Under the pieces are notes generated by a model. It was given only the letters and a program-made list of their open reading frames with translations. It was not told where the DNA came from and ran no database searches. This document shows positions 34,809 to 45,547 of a stretch of 64,000 nucleotides of DNA, in pieces; position 1 is the first letter of the stretch, and each line of letters opens with the position of its first letter. Origin of the DNA: Puccinia triticina (taxonomy: Eukaryota; Basidiomycota; Pucciniomycetes; Pucciniales; Pucciniaceae); NCBI RefSeq assembly GCF_026914185.1, contig NC_070566.1, positions 248,001-312,000 on the forward strand. The letters run 5' to 3'. A program made the position numbers and the translations under genes.

Positions 34809-37629
34809 GGTTAAAAGCCGGCTCTTTTCCAGGCCACGTTTGACTCAGGCTAGGGGTTTTTCCAAATCTACGGGAGGTCGGTAGATGAATAGGTTGCAGC
34901 AAGATTTAGAAATAGAACAAATTTGCTTAAGAGACAAAGGATACTTGGAAGACAAGATTGAAATACTCTTACAAGAAAGACACCCCCACAACCCCCTTAT
35001 CCCGACCAAAATGGCAGCAAATCCAAACGATGCGCTCGCCAATCTCCAACACCAAATGGCTGACATGCCGGCCGAGTTGAATCTCCTGAAAGCGGCTCCT
35101 CACCAGGGACACAACGCTGTATTGGCCGCCGTCCAAGCACAAGAACACCGCCAAGAAATCATACTTGGTAGTTTTTTGAAATCACCTCTCAAGCTGTATC
35201 AAGAAGTAAACCCCGACCATGTAGTTTTTTCCTTCAACTCAGCAAACTATGCGCAATGGGAAGAGTCAATTGAAGCAACGCTTCAGTATCATTCTCCGTG
35301 ACTGAGGCAATGATAGCAAATACAAACAGCTTCACTGACCTGGCGACCAAGTACAATCATGCAATTGCTAGCCTCATGAAGAATACAATTGATAAGCCTT
35401 TGCTTGGGATCATCAAAGCTGCGGGTCATAAGACCACAAAGGCCATCTTCAAGGCACTGAAACTCAAGTGTGGACAATCCAATTGGAGACACAAGATTGA
35501 CCTCATGACAAACTTGATGGAACTCGTGAACAATACAGGCATTGCAAATGAAACAATGATGTCAGCATGGGCCAAGGTGATGAGTGAACTTGAGCAGACC
35601 AAGCTTACCCTCAACAAAGCGGTTGGAATCCTCCTTCAGATGAACTTCAAGCCAGTCACCGGTACGGAGTTAACAAAATTTGAATTCACGGTCAATCAAC
35701 ATCTGATCAAGAAGAAAGACCCATCTTTTGCCAATGTTTCCACAATAATTCAGGCGGCGACCGGTAAAGTCAGCAAGAAGAGTGTGGATGGACCTTGACC
35801 GGATTAATGCTTTCAATCAAGGAAGCAAAGGAAAATACATGGCTCCACAAAGGCGTAATCTGGAAGATAAGACATTGAAACTCAACCACCCGCGTTTTGC
35901 AGTTGAACGTGCCAAATTCTACAAGGGGAAAGGTCAAACGGATGCGCAAGTTCAATGTTATGGCCATGACTGTGCTTACTGCTCTCAATATGGTCACTGG
36001 TTTGCCAATTGTTCTGAATATTGGTGGGCTGTAGCAATGAAGAAGATAGCCGCTCCCCCTGCAGATTTTGAGTCTTGTGATTCAAAATATGTTCCTCCAA
36101 GACGATTCAACCATCAATTTCCCGAATATGACCGAAGGCGTCCTCCTTGATTCTGGTGCCTCAGCTCATGTGAGTGGGAACTCTTTGCTCTTTGAAACAA
36201 CCCGCAAACTGACAACACCTCGTACTTTTTACTTGGCCGTCACCAATTGTCATGTCACGGTTTCTGATGTTGCCAGAGTGAAGATTCTGACACCAACGGG
36301 GAACATCACGATTGAGGAGGTCTACCACGTACCTGGGGTAGATGGAATCATACTCTCAACGGGTCGGCTCATTGCAGCTGGTTGGAAGCTTGAGTACAAC
36401 GGGACAGAAGCCACATTACTGGACCCTTGTAATAATTGCTACCCTACACTGTTCCATAATTTCTGCTGGTCTCTTCAACCTGTCCCTAGTCGTCATCAAT
36501 TGAATAAAGTTTCCCAATTGCCTTCTTTTGATCCTTAAAAATGGCATGTGCCCCTCAGACACGCCTCGGATGAGACCGTAAGGACTGACCTCAAAGAGAA
36601 CTACCCGGAAGTGAAATTCAAGTGGACGGAGTTCTTCTGTGATTGGTGTGCGAAATCTAAAAGCGTTGATAAAAAGTCTTTAGGTGTTGACTCAAAGATC
36701 ACTCGTGAAAAACCTCTCAATTTGATGGTATCTGATGTGGCAGGTCCATTTGAAACAGACTTACATAGTATGAAGTACTGTGTAACGCTGCGCGATCACG
36801 CCAGCACTTTCTCGTTTGTTGGATCCATTGAGCGTAAGGCGGATGTGCCAGACAAGATTATGTCTTGGTTGAACCACATCAAGAACTACTTTTGTCGCTA
36901 TCCTACACACATCAGATGCAACAACGCTCCGGAATACGTTCACGTCCTTCGTCGCCAACTTGATGCTATCGGGTTAAGACGGCGCCAAGTGCGCCATACA
37001 CACCCCAGCAGAACGGTGAAGCTGAGCGTTTGAAACGGACAGTAGGCAACATGGCACGCACAATGCTCCACAAAAGTGGTCTTCCTCAGCGATTCTGGAG
37101 TTACGCTTGGTCAACAGCGGGACACATGCATAATAGGATCCCTAATTCACGCACAGGTAGAAAATCACCCACGGAGTTATTCTACGGTGTTAAATCAAAT
37201 CCGGATGTCCTCTATCCTTTTGGTGCAAAGGCTTTAATCCATATACCTAATGATTGGCGGAAGAAGTTAGATGAACAAGCACAAGAGGCGGTCCTCATTG
37301 GATACCCTGATGCTGGAGCCGGATGGCTATTTTTCTTGCCCAGGGAAAGGAGGGCCATTCATTTGAAAGCGGCTGTGTTCCCGGATTTTCAAAATTTACT
37401 GATCAAGAAAGAGGTGAAGAAATCGGATCTTGATTTCATTCTCAATCAAATCATGTTGCAACTAGGCAAAGAGAAAACTGATGTCATTGCTGCAGAAGAA
37501 GCTTGTCAACTTGCACAATTGGATGTAGGACCGGAAATCAACTTACCAAAGACAATCAAGGCGGTGCTAGCAGGTCTGGATTATGTATGTCAGGGCGGGT
37601 CTCTATTGTGGCCGCGCTCTGAATCTTAA

Positions 37630-38530
37630 CCTTAGAGATATTCTAAGGTTCTCAGCTGGTCTCAGCTGTCACGACGTCTGTCAGAGCTCGACTTGGCCGC
37701 AGCACAAGGAGGAAAGCCGCGCCTCCGTCTGGAGGCGCTGGTTGAGCGTATACAACCAAAGTCCAAGGGACTCGAAGATATGGTCCTGTCTAGGACAGGG
37801 AAGATAGAAAGGGAAAAGGCCCGACTTACCTAGTGGAACTGGAAGTTGGTTCAAGTGCGGAAAGGATGAGAATGAGAGAGAGGTGGATCAAGTAAAAACC
37901 CCAATCGTTGTGTTCAGTGTGCGTCGTCGAATGCAACAATAGAAGCGGGTCTGGTAACTGATCTGGGGACTATTCCTGGTAGGAACAGTCCCTGATACTT
38001 ATACCCCAGCTACACCACGGACGCAAAACTCCAAAGGTTGTTTGAAGGTACTTCGAATGAACTTCAAAGGAAAATCAATTCAGTTGGGATGTCGCCAACT
38101 GGGTCAAAATCAAAAATCTTGCATATTGTCCAAATAATACTTGAGTTTTTTTCAAATGCTTGTTTAAAAAGATGGATTAATGCCCATTTGAAGTTTCTTC
38201 GAACTGAAATCTTAAAAGTGCATCCGTGGTGTATGCTGGGTTAACTTGTGGTTCAATGTGCATCAACACTCTATGATCTATCCACCTGGGAATCTTATTA
38301 GAAGATGCCCAGGTATTGCTCACTCACTCACTCAAGGTTGGTGAGCCTGAAGTCATGCTTCACTTGGGCTGGCCTGCCCACTTGGGGGGGACACCTGAGT
38401 GCGCTCCCCAGTCGGAGGGGTTGCTTGGTTGCAGGCCGCTCTCACTCGCAGCAGCCCGTAATCTGTCGCTGTCTGCGCTGTCTTGACTAGCAGACTGCTG
38501 ACAATGTATGAGATGGAGAAATTTGGTGAA
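37630..38530. other. insertion-disrupted stretch of C1, includes a MITE-like foldback
   Basis: No C1 coding sequence is recognisable here. At about 38007-38242 a segment of some 236 bp has inverted ends CCCAGC(A)TACACCACGGA; no convincing target duplication was found. The flanks (37630-38006 and 38243-38530) hold short palindromes such as AACCTTAGA/TCTAAGGTT but no gene. Confidence 0.5.
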
Positions 38531-38761
38531 CTCGATTTTTAGGAAGCAATTGATCCATTCAAAGGGATGAAGGTGTTGGGCGCCTGTTGGGTTTTTTTGA
38601 TCAAGAGGAAACCCAATGGTTCAATTGAAAAATTCAGAGCACAGTATGTGGCTAAGGGATTCAACAGCAACTTGGAGTCGACTGCAATGAAACTTATGCG
38701 CCAACAGTGTCATTGAATACACTTCAACTTTTGATCTCTATGGCAAATAAATTCAAACTAC

Positions 38762-39058
38762 TGTTGAGGTTGTGTAGTCATTTCTTTCCTTTTTCTCAAG
38801 TTCTTGTGCTTCAATCCTTTCGTGTACATATCACAGCTCGTGACATTTCACCTTTGTAGTCACCTGGAGCAGCAGACGTGGAAGGACCTTTCCTCATCCT
38901 TCCACGAACATCATCATCACATTCTGCTGTTCCAGGTGAGTGTCTCTTTGTCTTTTCTTTTCTCTCTTCTCTCTCCTTGTTTTCCTTTTCTCATGCAATG
39001 ATTATCCTTCCACGAACATCATCATCACATTCTGCTGTTCCAGTTTATCACCGCAACA
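38762..39058 (+). repeat. 5' LTR of C2
   Basis: 297 bp. It contains an internal direct repeat of about 40 bp ending CTGCTGTTCCAG (near 38900-38936 and 39006-39043). The first copy is followed by GTGAGT and pyrimidine-rich sequence up to the second, resembling a spliced intron in the 5' leader. Confidence 0.95.
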
Positions 39059-39068
39059 GGTTATGAGC
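39059..39068 (+). other. primer-binding site of C2
   Basis: GGTTATGAGC, starting directly at the LTR edge, is the complement of GCTCATAACC, the anticodon-arm sequence (anticodon CAT) typical of tRNA-Met. This implies priming by an internally cleaved half-tRNA, as in Drosophila copia. The same site is present in the TRIM (799) and at 57209. Confidence 0.75.
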
Positions 39069-39143
39069 GCCATTTGCCGCTAAAGCCGCAACATCTCTAT
39101 CAGCGTGGAGGATCCGTACGCTTCTCGATAAAGCTTCCGGTTC

Positions 39144-42100
39144 ATGACACCATCACCACCGAAATCTGAACCCGAACCCAAGTCTTCGACAAACTCGTCC
39201 ACTAGTCGACCGATTCCGACTATGTCTTCTAAACCCGACCAAGAAACCTGGACTCATCCAGCTCTCAAAACCACCACCATCGAGCGGCTCAAGCCCCCCG
39301 GACCAGGCTCCAACTACAACGAGTGGACCTGGTTTATGCGGGCCCATCTCAACACCACCGATGTCATGTACGTTATCGACGATGATATCGCGAAGGCCAG
39401 AGCAAATCCACACTGGGCTCGCAACAACAAAGCCGCTTTCGGAGCTATCTCCAGCACGATCCACGCAGCGCATGTCCGAAAGGTTCGTCACATCACCACG
39501 GACGCTCGTGCTCTCTGGACAGCCCTCAAGGAGGCCCATCAGGACTCATCTGCTGGGGGCATTACCTATTTTCTTTGCAAACTCACGACCGCCCGAATGA
39601 CGGGCGATGACCTGACCGCTCACTTGGACGAGATGGCCAAAACGTTTGAGAGCCTCTCAGCTCTCATCACCGCTGATGCCCCGCTCACTCTGGACGACAT
39701 CTACTCGTTGTCGATTCTCACCTCTCTGCCATCTGACTGGCTGTCTTGCGTCTCCGCAATGATGAACAACCCCAGAGTTCCTCCCGTCAAAATCCTGGAT
39801 GCCCTGAAAGCGGAAGAACTTCATAGAAAGACCAGGAACGAAGATCAAGCTCTCGTGGAGTCCGTCGCGAAGGCCTCACTCTCTCGCCAGGCCCCGCCCC
39901 GATCCTCTAGACCACCAGCCGATCACTCTCTTTTCTGCTCTTTCTGTAAGAGATCCGGCCACAATCTCGAAATCTGCGAGAACGCCGCGAGGGTACTTGC
40001 GGAACATGACCGTCGAAACTCCTCTTCCCGCCGTTCTGAAGCCGGGGGTCGCACAGGCAAGTCGTCAGGAATTCGTTTCCGTCAAAAACCTCCTGCAAAA
40101 GCAGGCCAAACAACCGTCGTGGACCTCGGTGGTGACGGAGATGAAGATGACTCCAATTACTCAGGCTCGGACGTCGACAGCTCAGCCCATCCTTCAGCTA
40201 AAGCAGGTAACGCTGTAGCTCTTGCTGACCACGCTGCAAATTCTGCCGCAGTCTCCCGCAAGGATGCAAATCTTGACTCCGGGTGCTCAAATTGTATGAC
40301 CCCTTACCGTGCGGATGTCAAAAACATCAAACCCAACTCCACTCCCATTCGCCTGGCCGACAACTCAACCGTGAAGGCCTCTCATCACGGGACTGCCGAT
40401 CTTCCCCTCGCCACGACTGTATCCGTCCCAACTCTGGTGGTTCCCGATCTACACGAACCGCTCCTATCAATCGCGGCGATGTGTGATGCTGGCCTCACCT
40501 GTATCTTCCAAAAGGATGGGTGCGACATCGTCAAATCCAACTCCCTTGCTGTGGATGGTGAGATTGTCGGACACGGCTACCGCAAAGGGGGTTTGTACTA
40601 CCTTCCATCCAATGAGGTAAAGTCGCTTTCCACCTCGACCCACAGTCTGTCCTCTGTTGACAGCACTCTCATGGGTTACCATCGGCGCCTTTCTCACATA
40701 GGCCTCCGGCCTCTAAAACGCCTACTCAAAATCCTAAACGTCAAACCGAGCGTCATGAACGAAGTGGACGTTCAAAAGTGTACGATCTGTGTACAATCAA
40801 AGATGCATCGATCCTCGTTCAAGTCTCGTTCGAATTATCGGTCGGACGCCCCCGGGAAGCTTATCCATTCAGATGTCGGTTCGTTTGAGGTGGTATCCAG
40901 AGAAGGATACAAATACTTTGTTACTTTTGTCGACGACTTCTCAAAAGCTGTTTCCCTTTTTCCCATGAAATCCAAATCAAATGTTTTCTCCTGCTTTAAG
41001 ATTTTTCGCGCCCATTTTGAGAAGGATGGCTCTCACAGGATCCTAGCATTGCGATCGGACAACGGCGGGGAGTATATCTCCTCTGAGTTTACCTCTTATC
41101 TCGACCTTGCTGGAATTTCCCATGAACCGGGCCCCCCTCACTCTCCTGAATTAAATGGTGTTGCCGAGCGGACCAATTGCACACTTGGCAATCTTATCCG
41201 CTGCTCCCTCCAGAGTGCTGGTCTTCCAAAACTCTTCTGGGCAGACGCGATGCGTCATATCTCCTTCACGCTAAACTCCATTCCATGTTACACTCCCGCA
41301 GGCTTCAAGGCGCCAAACAAACTTCTCCGACAACCACTGGCTAATCTCTCAACTCTTCACTCTTTCGGCTGCCTGGTGTGGTACAAGGTACCAGAAGCCA
41401 ATCAACAGAAACTCAACGCAAAAGGCCGTCCAGCTCTTCTTCTCTCCTATCTCGGCGATGGGAACGGCTATCGACTCTGGGACATGGAAAAGAAGTCAGT
41501 AATAAAGTCCCGGGATGTCCTATTCGACGACGATTCATTTCCCTACGGAGCCGAGCTAAAACGCCAGCCTTCTCCATTATTTGTTGACGTTCCGTGGCCG
41601 GCGCACCTTTCCCCTTCTCCCACCTCGACGAAGTCCTCAGCTCCACCGGCGCCGGCTATATCTCCATCAATTCTAGATTCCCCACCACTTAATATCCCAC
41701 TCAAACCTCGATTTGATCGGCGCCTTGTTGCATCCATACACGCTCCCAGGGACGTATCAGATTCCCCCCCTCCATCTTCTCCTCCCTCTCTCAATGCTTC
41801 CCCTCCTTCCCCAGCTTCTCCGCAAAATCCCCCTCCTTCTTCTCCTCCCTCCCCAAGTCCCCAGAAAAATCTTCCTCCTCCCCCCGCCCCCCTCTCGCCA
41901 CCTCCTTTTCCCTCCCCACCTTCCCCGTCACTCGTTTCTGCTTCTCAGCCACCACCGCCGCCTCAACCTTCATCCCCACCAGCTCGACGCTCCGGTCGTC
42001 AGCGGCGTGCTCCCAAACGCTACGGCACTTGGGCCAAGTCTACCTCCCCCGACGACGAAGTCGACACACCTAAGACCTGGAAACAACTTCTCCGGTCGCC

Positions 42101-43601
42101 ACACAAGGCTCGCTGGCTTAAATCGGCAGAAGAAGAATTTTTATCTCTCCTCGGCATGGAAACGTGGCGCCTGGTTCCCCGACCTCTCAAACGGAAAATC
42201 ATCAAATCCAAGTGGGTCTTCAAGGTCAAACGACGACCCGACAAGTCGATACAAAAACTCAAGGCCAGGCTTGTGGCAATGGGATATACTCAGGTGCAGG
42301 GTGTTGACTACGAGGAAGTCTTTGCGCCCACCCTCCGACTAGAGACTCTCCGACTGATTCTAAGTCTCTTGGCCATCAAGAAATGGAAGGGTAGACAGGT
42401 GGATTTCAAAACAGCTTTCCTCAACGGACACCTCGAAGAGCCTGTGTACATGGAACAACCTCCAGGGTTCGAGGATCCCAACCATCCAGATTGGGTCTGC
42501 GAGGTTCACCGGTTGATTTACGGCTTAAAGCAATCCCCACGCGAATGGAATCTCGAATTGCATAACGGTCTCTTGCAAGCAGGCCTTACACAATCAAAAT
42601 ACGACCCTACCTTGTATTTTGAAATCAGGAATCAATCTCTAGTCGGAGCGGTAACTGTGCATGTAGACGACTTGGCGATAGTCGGCGAACCGACTTTTGT
42701 GGACCCGCTCATTGAGAATCTCAGGAAACGTTTCAAAATCGGTGCGGATGAAGACCTCCATCATTTCCTGTCCATGAAAATAGACAGGAACCTGGAAGAC
42801 AATACCATCCACCTATCTCAACCTCACTACATAGATGATATACAACAACGGTTCCTCGGTAACTCTCACGTCTCGGTAAAAACACCCACCGATCTGTTAT
42901 TCAAGGATCTTGTGCCACGGAAACAGACCGAACAAACTTCCTCCGGTCCTTACCCGCAGCTCATTGGCGCACTTCTCTGGGCGTCCCAATGTACCCGCCC
43001 GGATATTGCGTTTGCGGTGAATCGATTGTCTCAATTTCTCCGTGATCCTTCCGAATCTCACTGGAGAGCTGCCGTCCGCGTTCTCAACTATCTCATCTCC
43101 ACTAAACACCTCCGCCTCCGTCTGGGAGGCTCCTTAACTTGTTCTGGCTACTCGGATTCTGATTGGGCTGAAGATCGCCACGACAGACGCTCCACCTCCG
43201 CATACACATTTCGACTAGGCGACGGGGCGATATCCTGGAAATCTCGAAAGCAGGCAACAGTGTCACTGTCGAGCACCGAAGCGGAGTATAAGGCTCTTTC
43301 TGACTCCTGCAAAGAGGGTCTTTGGCTCCGCTACGTTCTGACTGAACTCAAACTCCGACCAAAGACTGCGATCCCATTACACGTCGACAACGCTGGTGCT
43401 GAAGCTCTCGCCAAGAACCCTGAACATCACGCGCGCACCAAACACATTGATGCGCGTTATCATTTCTCCCGCGAATGTGTCAAACTGGGAAAAATTTCGG
43501 TCCTGCATGTCTCCACGAAGGATATGCTCGCCGACATGCTCACTAAGCCTCTTGGTCGTACCCTACTGGAAGAACATCGTGCGCGCTTTGGAGTTCTCTA
43601 A
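39144..43601 (+). CDS. gag-pol polyprotein of C2, complete
   Basis: 1485 residues from ATG 39144, 85 nt after the LTR. Gag (UBN2-like) spans about 30-250; knuckle CSFCKRSGHNLEIC about 271-284; protease site LDSGCSNCMT about 377 (Cys where many have Ala); GAG-pre-integrase about 510-560; integrase about 565-730 with HSDVGSF, RSDNGGEY and NGVAERTN (DDE complete); a long P/S-rich linker about 810-950; reverse transcriptase about 985-1230 with VDFKTAFLNG and HVDDLAIVG; RNase H about 1330-1470 with SDSDWAED and SSTEAEYKAL. A single ORF means gag:pol ratio is set by processing rather than by frameshift. More GC-rich than the surrounding C1. No broken motif seen. Confidence 0.97.
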   Translation: MTPSPPKSEPEPKSSTNSSTSRPIPTMSSKPDQETWTHPALKTTTIERLKPPGPGSNYNEWTWFMRAHLNTTDVMYVIDDDIAKARANPHWARNNKAAFGAISSTIHAAHVRKVRHITTDARALWTALKEAHQDSSAGGITYFLCKLTTARMTGDDLTAHLDEMAKTFESLSALITADAPLTLDDIYSLSILTSLPSDWLSCVSAMMNNPRVPPVKILDALKAEELHRKTRNEDQALVESVAKASLSRQAPPRSSRPPADHSLFCSFCKRSGHNLEICENAARVLAEHDRRNSSSRRSEAGGRTGKSSGIRFRQKPPAKAGQTTVVDLGGDGDEDDSNYSGSDVDSSAHPSAKAGNAVALADHAANSAAVSRKDANLDSGCSNCMTPYRADVKNIKPNSTPIRLADNSTVKASHHGTADLPLATTVSVPTLVVPDLHEPLLSIAAMCDAGLTCIFQKDGCDIVKSNSLAVDGEIVGHGYRKGGLYYLPSNEVKSLSTSTHSLSSVDSTLMGYHRRLSHIGLRPLKRLLKILNVKPSVMNEVDVQKCTICVQSKMHRSSFKSRSNYRSDAPGKLIHSDVGSFEVVSREGYKYFVTFVDDFSKAVSLFPMKSKSNVFSCFKIFRAHFEKDGSHRILALRSDNGGEYISSEFTSYLDLAGISHEPGPPHSPELNGVAERTNCTLGNLIRCSLQSAGLPKLFWADAMRHISFTLNSIPCYTPAGFKAPNKLLRQPLANLSTLHSFGCLVWYKVPEANQQKLNAKGRPALLLSYLGDGNGYRLWDMEKKSVIKSRDVLFDDDSFPYGAELKRQPSPLFVDVPWPAHLSPSPTSTKSSAPPAPAISPSILDSPPLNIPLKPRFDRRLVASIHAPRDVSDSPPPSSPPSLNASPPSPASPQNPPPSSPPSPSPQKNLPPPPAPLSPPPFPSPPSPSLVSASQPPPPPQPSSPPARRSGRQRRAPKRYGTWAKSTSPDDEVDTPKTWKQLLRSPHKARWLKSAEEEFLSLLGMETWRLVPRPLKRKIIKSKWVFKVKRRPDKSIQKLKARLVAMGYTQVQGVDYEEVFAPTLRLETLRLILSLLAIKKWKGRQVDFKTAFLNGHLEEPVYMEQPPGFEDPNHPDWVCEVHRLIYGLKQSPREWNLELHNGLLQAGLTQSKYDPTLYFEIRNQSLVGAVTVHVDDLAIVGEPTFVDPLIENLRKRFKIGADEDLHHFLSMKIDRNLEDNTIHLSQPHYIDDIQQRFLGNSHVSVKTPTDLLFKDLVPRKQTEQTSSGPYPQLIGALLWASQCTRPDIAFAVNRLSQFLRDPSESHWRAAVRVLNYLISTKHLRLRLGGSLTCSGYSDSDWAEDRHDRRSTSAYTFRLGDGAISWKSRKQATVSLSSTEAEYKALSDSCKEGLWLRYVLTELKLRPKTAIPLHVDNAGAEALAKNPEHHARTKHIDARYHFSRECVKLGKISVLHVSTKDMLADMLTKPLGRTLLEEHRARFGVL

Positions 43602-43684
43602 TTCTTTTCTTTCTCTCACTATCATTGTTGTTCCTTTCTCTTTCTTTCCTTTTTCTTTTCTCTCAGGTTTTCAGCAAGGGGGGG

Positions 43685-43981
43685 TGTTGAGGTTGTGTAG
43701 TCATTTCTTTCCTTTTTCTCAAGTTCTTGTGCTTCAATCCTTTCGTGTACATATCACAGCTCGTGACATTTCACCTTTGTAGTCACCTGGAGCAGCAGAC
43801 GTGGAAGGACCTTTCCTCATCCTTCCACGAACATCATCATCACATTCTGCTGTTCCAGGTGAGTGTCTCTTTGTCTTTTCTTTTCTCTCTTCTCTCTCCT
43901 TGTTTTCCTTTTCTCATGCAATGATTATCCTTCCACGAACATCATCATCACATTCTGCTGTTCCAGTTTATCACCGCAACA
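43685..43981 (+). repeat. 3' LTR of C2
   Basis: 297 bp, no difference from the 5' LTR seen on reading. Confidence 0.95.
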
Positions 43982-45200
43982 ACTACCAACCGCAACGTTT
44001 GATGTTAGTTCGGCGTACCTGTACAGCCCAATAGAAGAAGATGTCTATGTGCAACCGCCTGTTGAGATTTTTCCGCACTTACGAGGGAAAGTCATGAAAT
44101 TGAAGAAAGCCCTCTATGGCAACAAACAGGCTGCCAGGTGCTGGTGGAAATACTTCAAGTCAACAGTTGAGAAGCTTGCTTCCAAACTATTGAGATTGAA
44201 CCTTCTCTCTACCTTTTTTGGAAAAAATACTGGTTTTGTTATCATCTGGCTCCATGTCAACAACGGCTTTGCTTTAGCTTCCGACAATCTCTTGCTGGAT
44301 CAGTTGCGAAAGGGGATGCAGAAGGAGCTTGAAATCAAATGGTCACCAAAAGTTGAGCGATTGGTTGGGATCAATTTCAAGCGCAGGACTGACGGCATCT
44401 CTAGTCTAAACCAAGAACAAATGGCCAAGAAAATTGTTGAGAAGTTTGTTAGGCCTGTCTACCCAAGGAATTGCCCTTTGAATGAAAATGTTGGGGAGAC
44501 TCACACCAGTACACCTGTGAATCCGACTGCTTACTGCTTGACCATTGGATTGTTGATGTATCTTGCGTGTGGTACACAGCCTGATTTGCCTTATCCTGTG
44601 AACTTACTGGCACGTTTTTCGGCAAACCCCAGCAAAGAACATTGGCGGGCACTGGACCATGTGATTGGATACGTGAAAAAGACTTCTTGAAAACAGTTGA
44701 TTTATTGAGGGAATGGTGATGGACTTCAGCTTTGGACGGATGCAAATTGGGGGGGGGGGAACACAAACGGTCAACGACGGGGTATGCAATGGTTTACAGT
44801 GGTGATGTGATTGCTTGGGGATCTTGGCGGCAGACGGTGGTGGCACTTTCAATGTGTACGGCGGAATATCTAGCTTTATCTGAAGGCTCTCAACAATTGG
44901 CTCATATCATGAACATACTCAACAACATCAAACTTTATCCTCAAATTTCAATTCACGTTGATAATGAGGCAGCCATCTTAATTGTGATGGACAACCAATC
45001 AAAAAAGAAGACCAAGTATTTACAAAGAGCATTCTACTTTGTAAATGATCTTATTTGAGCAAATGACATCAAGCTACAATGGACTAGTACATCTAATCAA
45101 GTGGTGGACGTGTTCACAAAGCAACTCGGCGCGACAAAGATGGTGGAGGCGGGGATAAAGCTGGGTTTAGGCGGGTAGTTTTTGCATGCGTGGGAGGGGG

Positions 45201-45542
45201 TGTTAGAGTTCACTATGCACTTATGCAAGAACATACACTTAGCTATGTACTTACACATTCATGCACATAGCTATTACCTAACCAAGGTAGTGATGGGGGC
45301 AAAACCTAACCCTACCACTACCGGCACATATGGTTCCGACTCTCCCGCGCCCGGGCTCCCTTCTCTTTCCTTACCGAGATTGGATACCCGGGATCGTTGT
45401 GTGGAGAGCTCATTGCCATTGGTTCTGTATTGTGCAGGTTAGTGTGTTTTAGCAATATCATACCAAGATTGGATACCCGGGATCGTCGTGTGGAGAGCTC
45501 ATTGCCATTGGTTCTGTATTGTGCAGTTCCGGGCTTCTTACA
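45201..45542 (+). repeat. 3' LTR of C1 with two 89-bp repeats
   Basis: Units begin at 45378 and 45467. A 64-bp segment near 45285-45350 is absent from the 5' copy. The purine tract TGGGAGGGGG precedes it. Confidence 0.9.
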
Positions 45543-45547
45543 GTTTC

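Larger units (their letters stand above)
38762..43981 (+). mobile_element. intact Ty1/Copia retrotransposon C2
   Basis: 297-bp LTRs at 38762-39058 and 43685-43981 appear identical, flanked by the 5-bp duplication ACTAC (38757-38761 and 43982-43986). Primer site GGTTATGAGC at 39059 and polypurine tract AGCAAGGGGGG before the right LTR. One uninterrupted 1485-codon polyprotein. The host reading frame of C1 resumes exactly after one copy of ACTAC. All parts needed for autonomy are present. Confidence 0.97.
34885..45178 (+). pseudogene. gag-pol of C1 in several broken frames
   Basis: Pieces: Gag 34885-35798 and 35782-36150 with knuckle CAYCSQYGHWFANC; protease VLLDSGASAHVSG at about 36147; GAG-pre-integrase 36548-36700; integrase 36700-37050 with SDVAGPF but RCNNAPEY; later integrase/linker 37030-37629; start of reverse transcriptase 38530-38760 (GACWVFLIKRKPNG); then, beyond C2, FDVSSAYLYSP from about 43995, LHVNNGF at 44250-44270, and RNase H/C-terminus to 45178 (STTGYAMVYSGD, MCTAEYLALSEG). 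At least six frame changes or stops are present. Catalytic Asp codons are changed to Asn in integrase (36920) and twice in the YVDD-type site (44259, 44262). Not functional. Confidence 0.85.
34442..45542 (+). mobile_element. Ty1/Copia element C1, decayed, split by C2
   Basis: LTRs at 34442-34808 (367 bp) and 45201-45542 (342 bp), TGTTAG...CTTACA, flanked by a 5-bp duplication GTTTC (34437-34441 and 45543-45547). The primer site GGTTAAAAGC is 8 of 10 identical to that of C2. The LTRs differ in the number of 89-bp repeats (three left, two right) and by a 64-bp segment on the right. C2 sits in the reverse-transcriptase region. Confidence 0.92.

Noticed and set aside
41713..42342. 209-codon ORF overlapping C2 pol in another frame
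   Set aside because: It lies in the P/S-rich linker, whose low-complexity C-rich codons leave other frames open.
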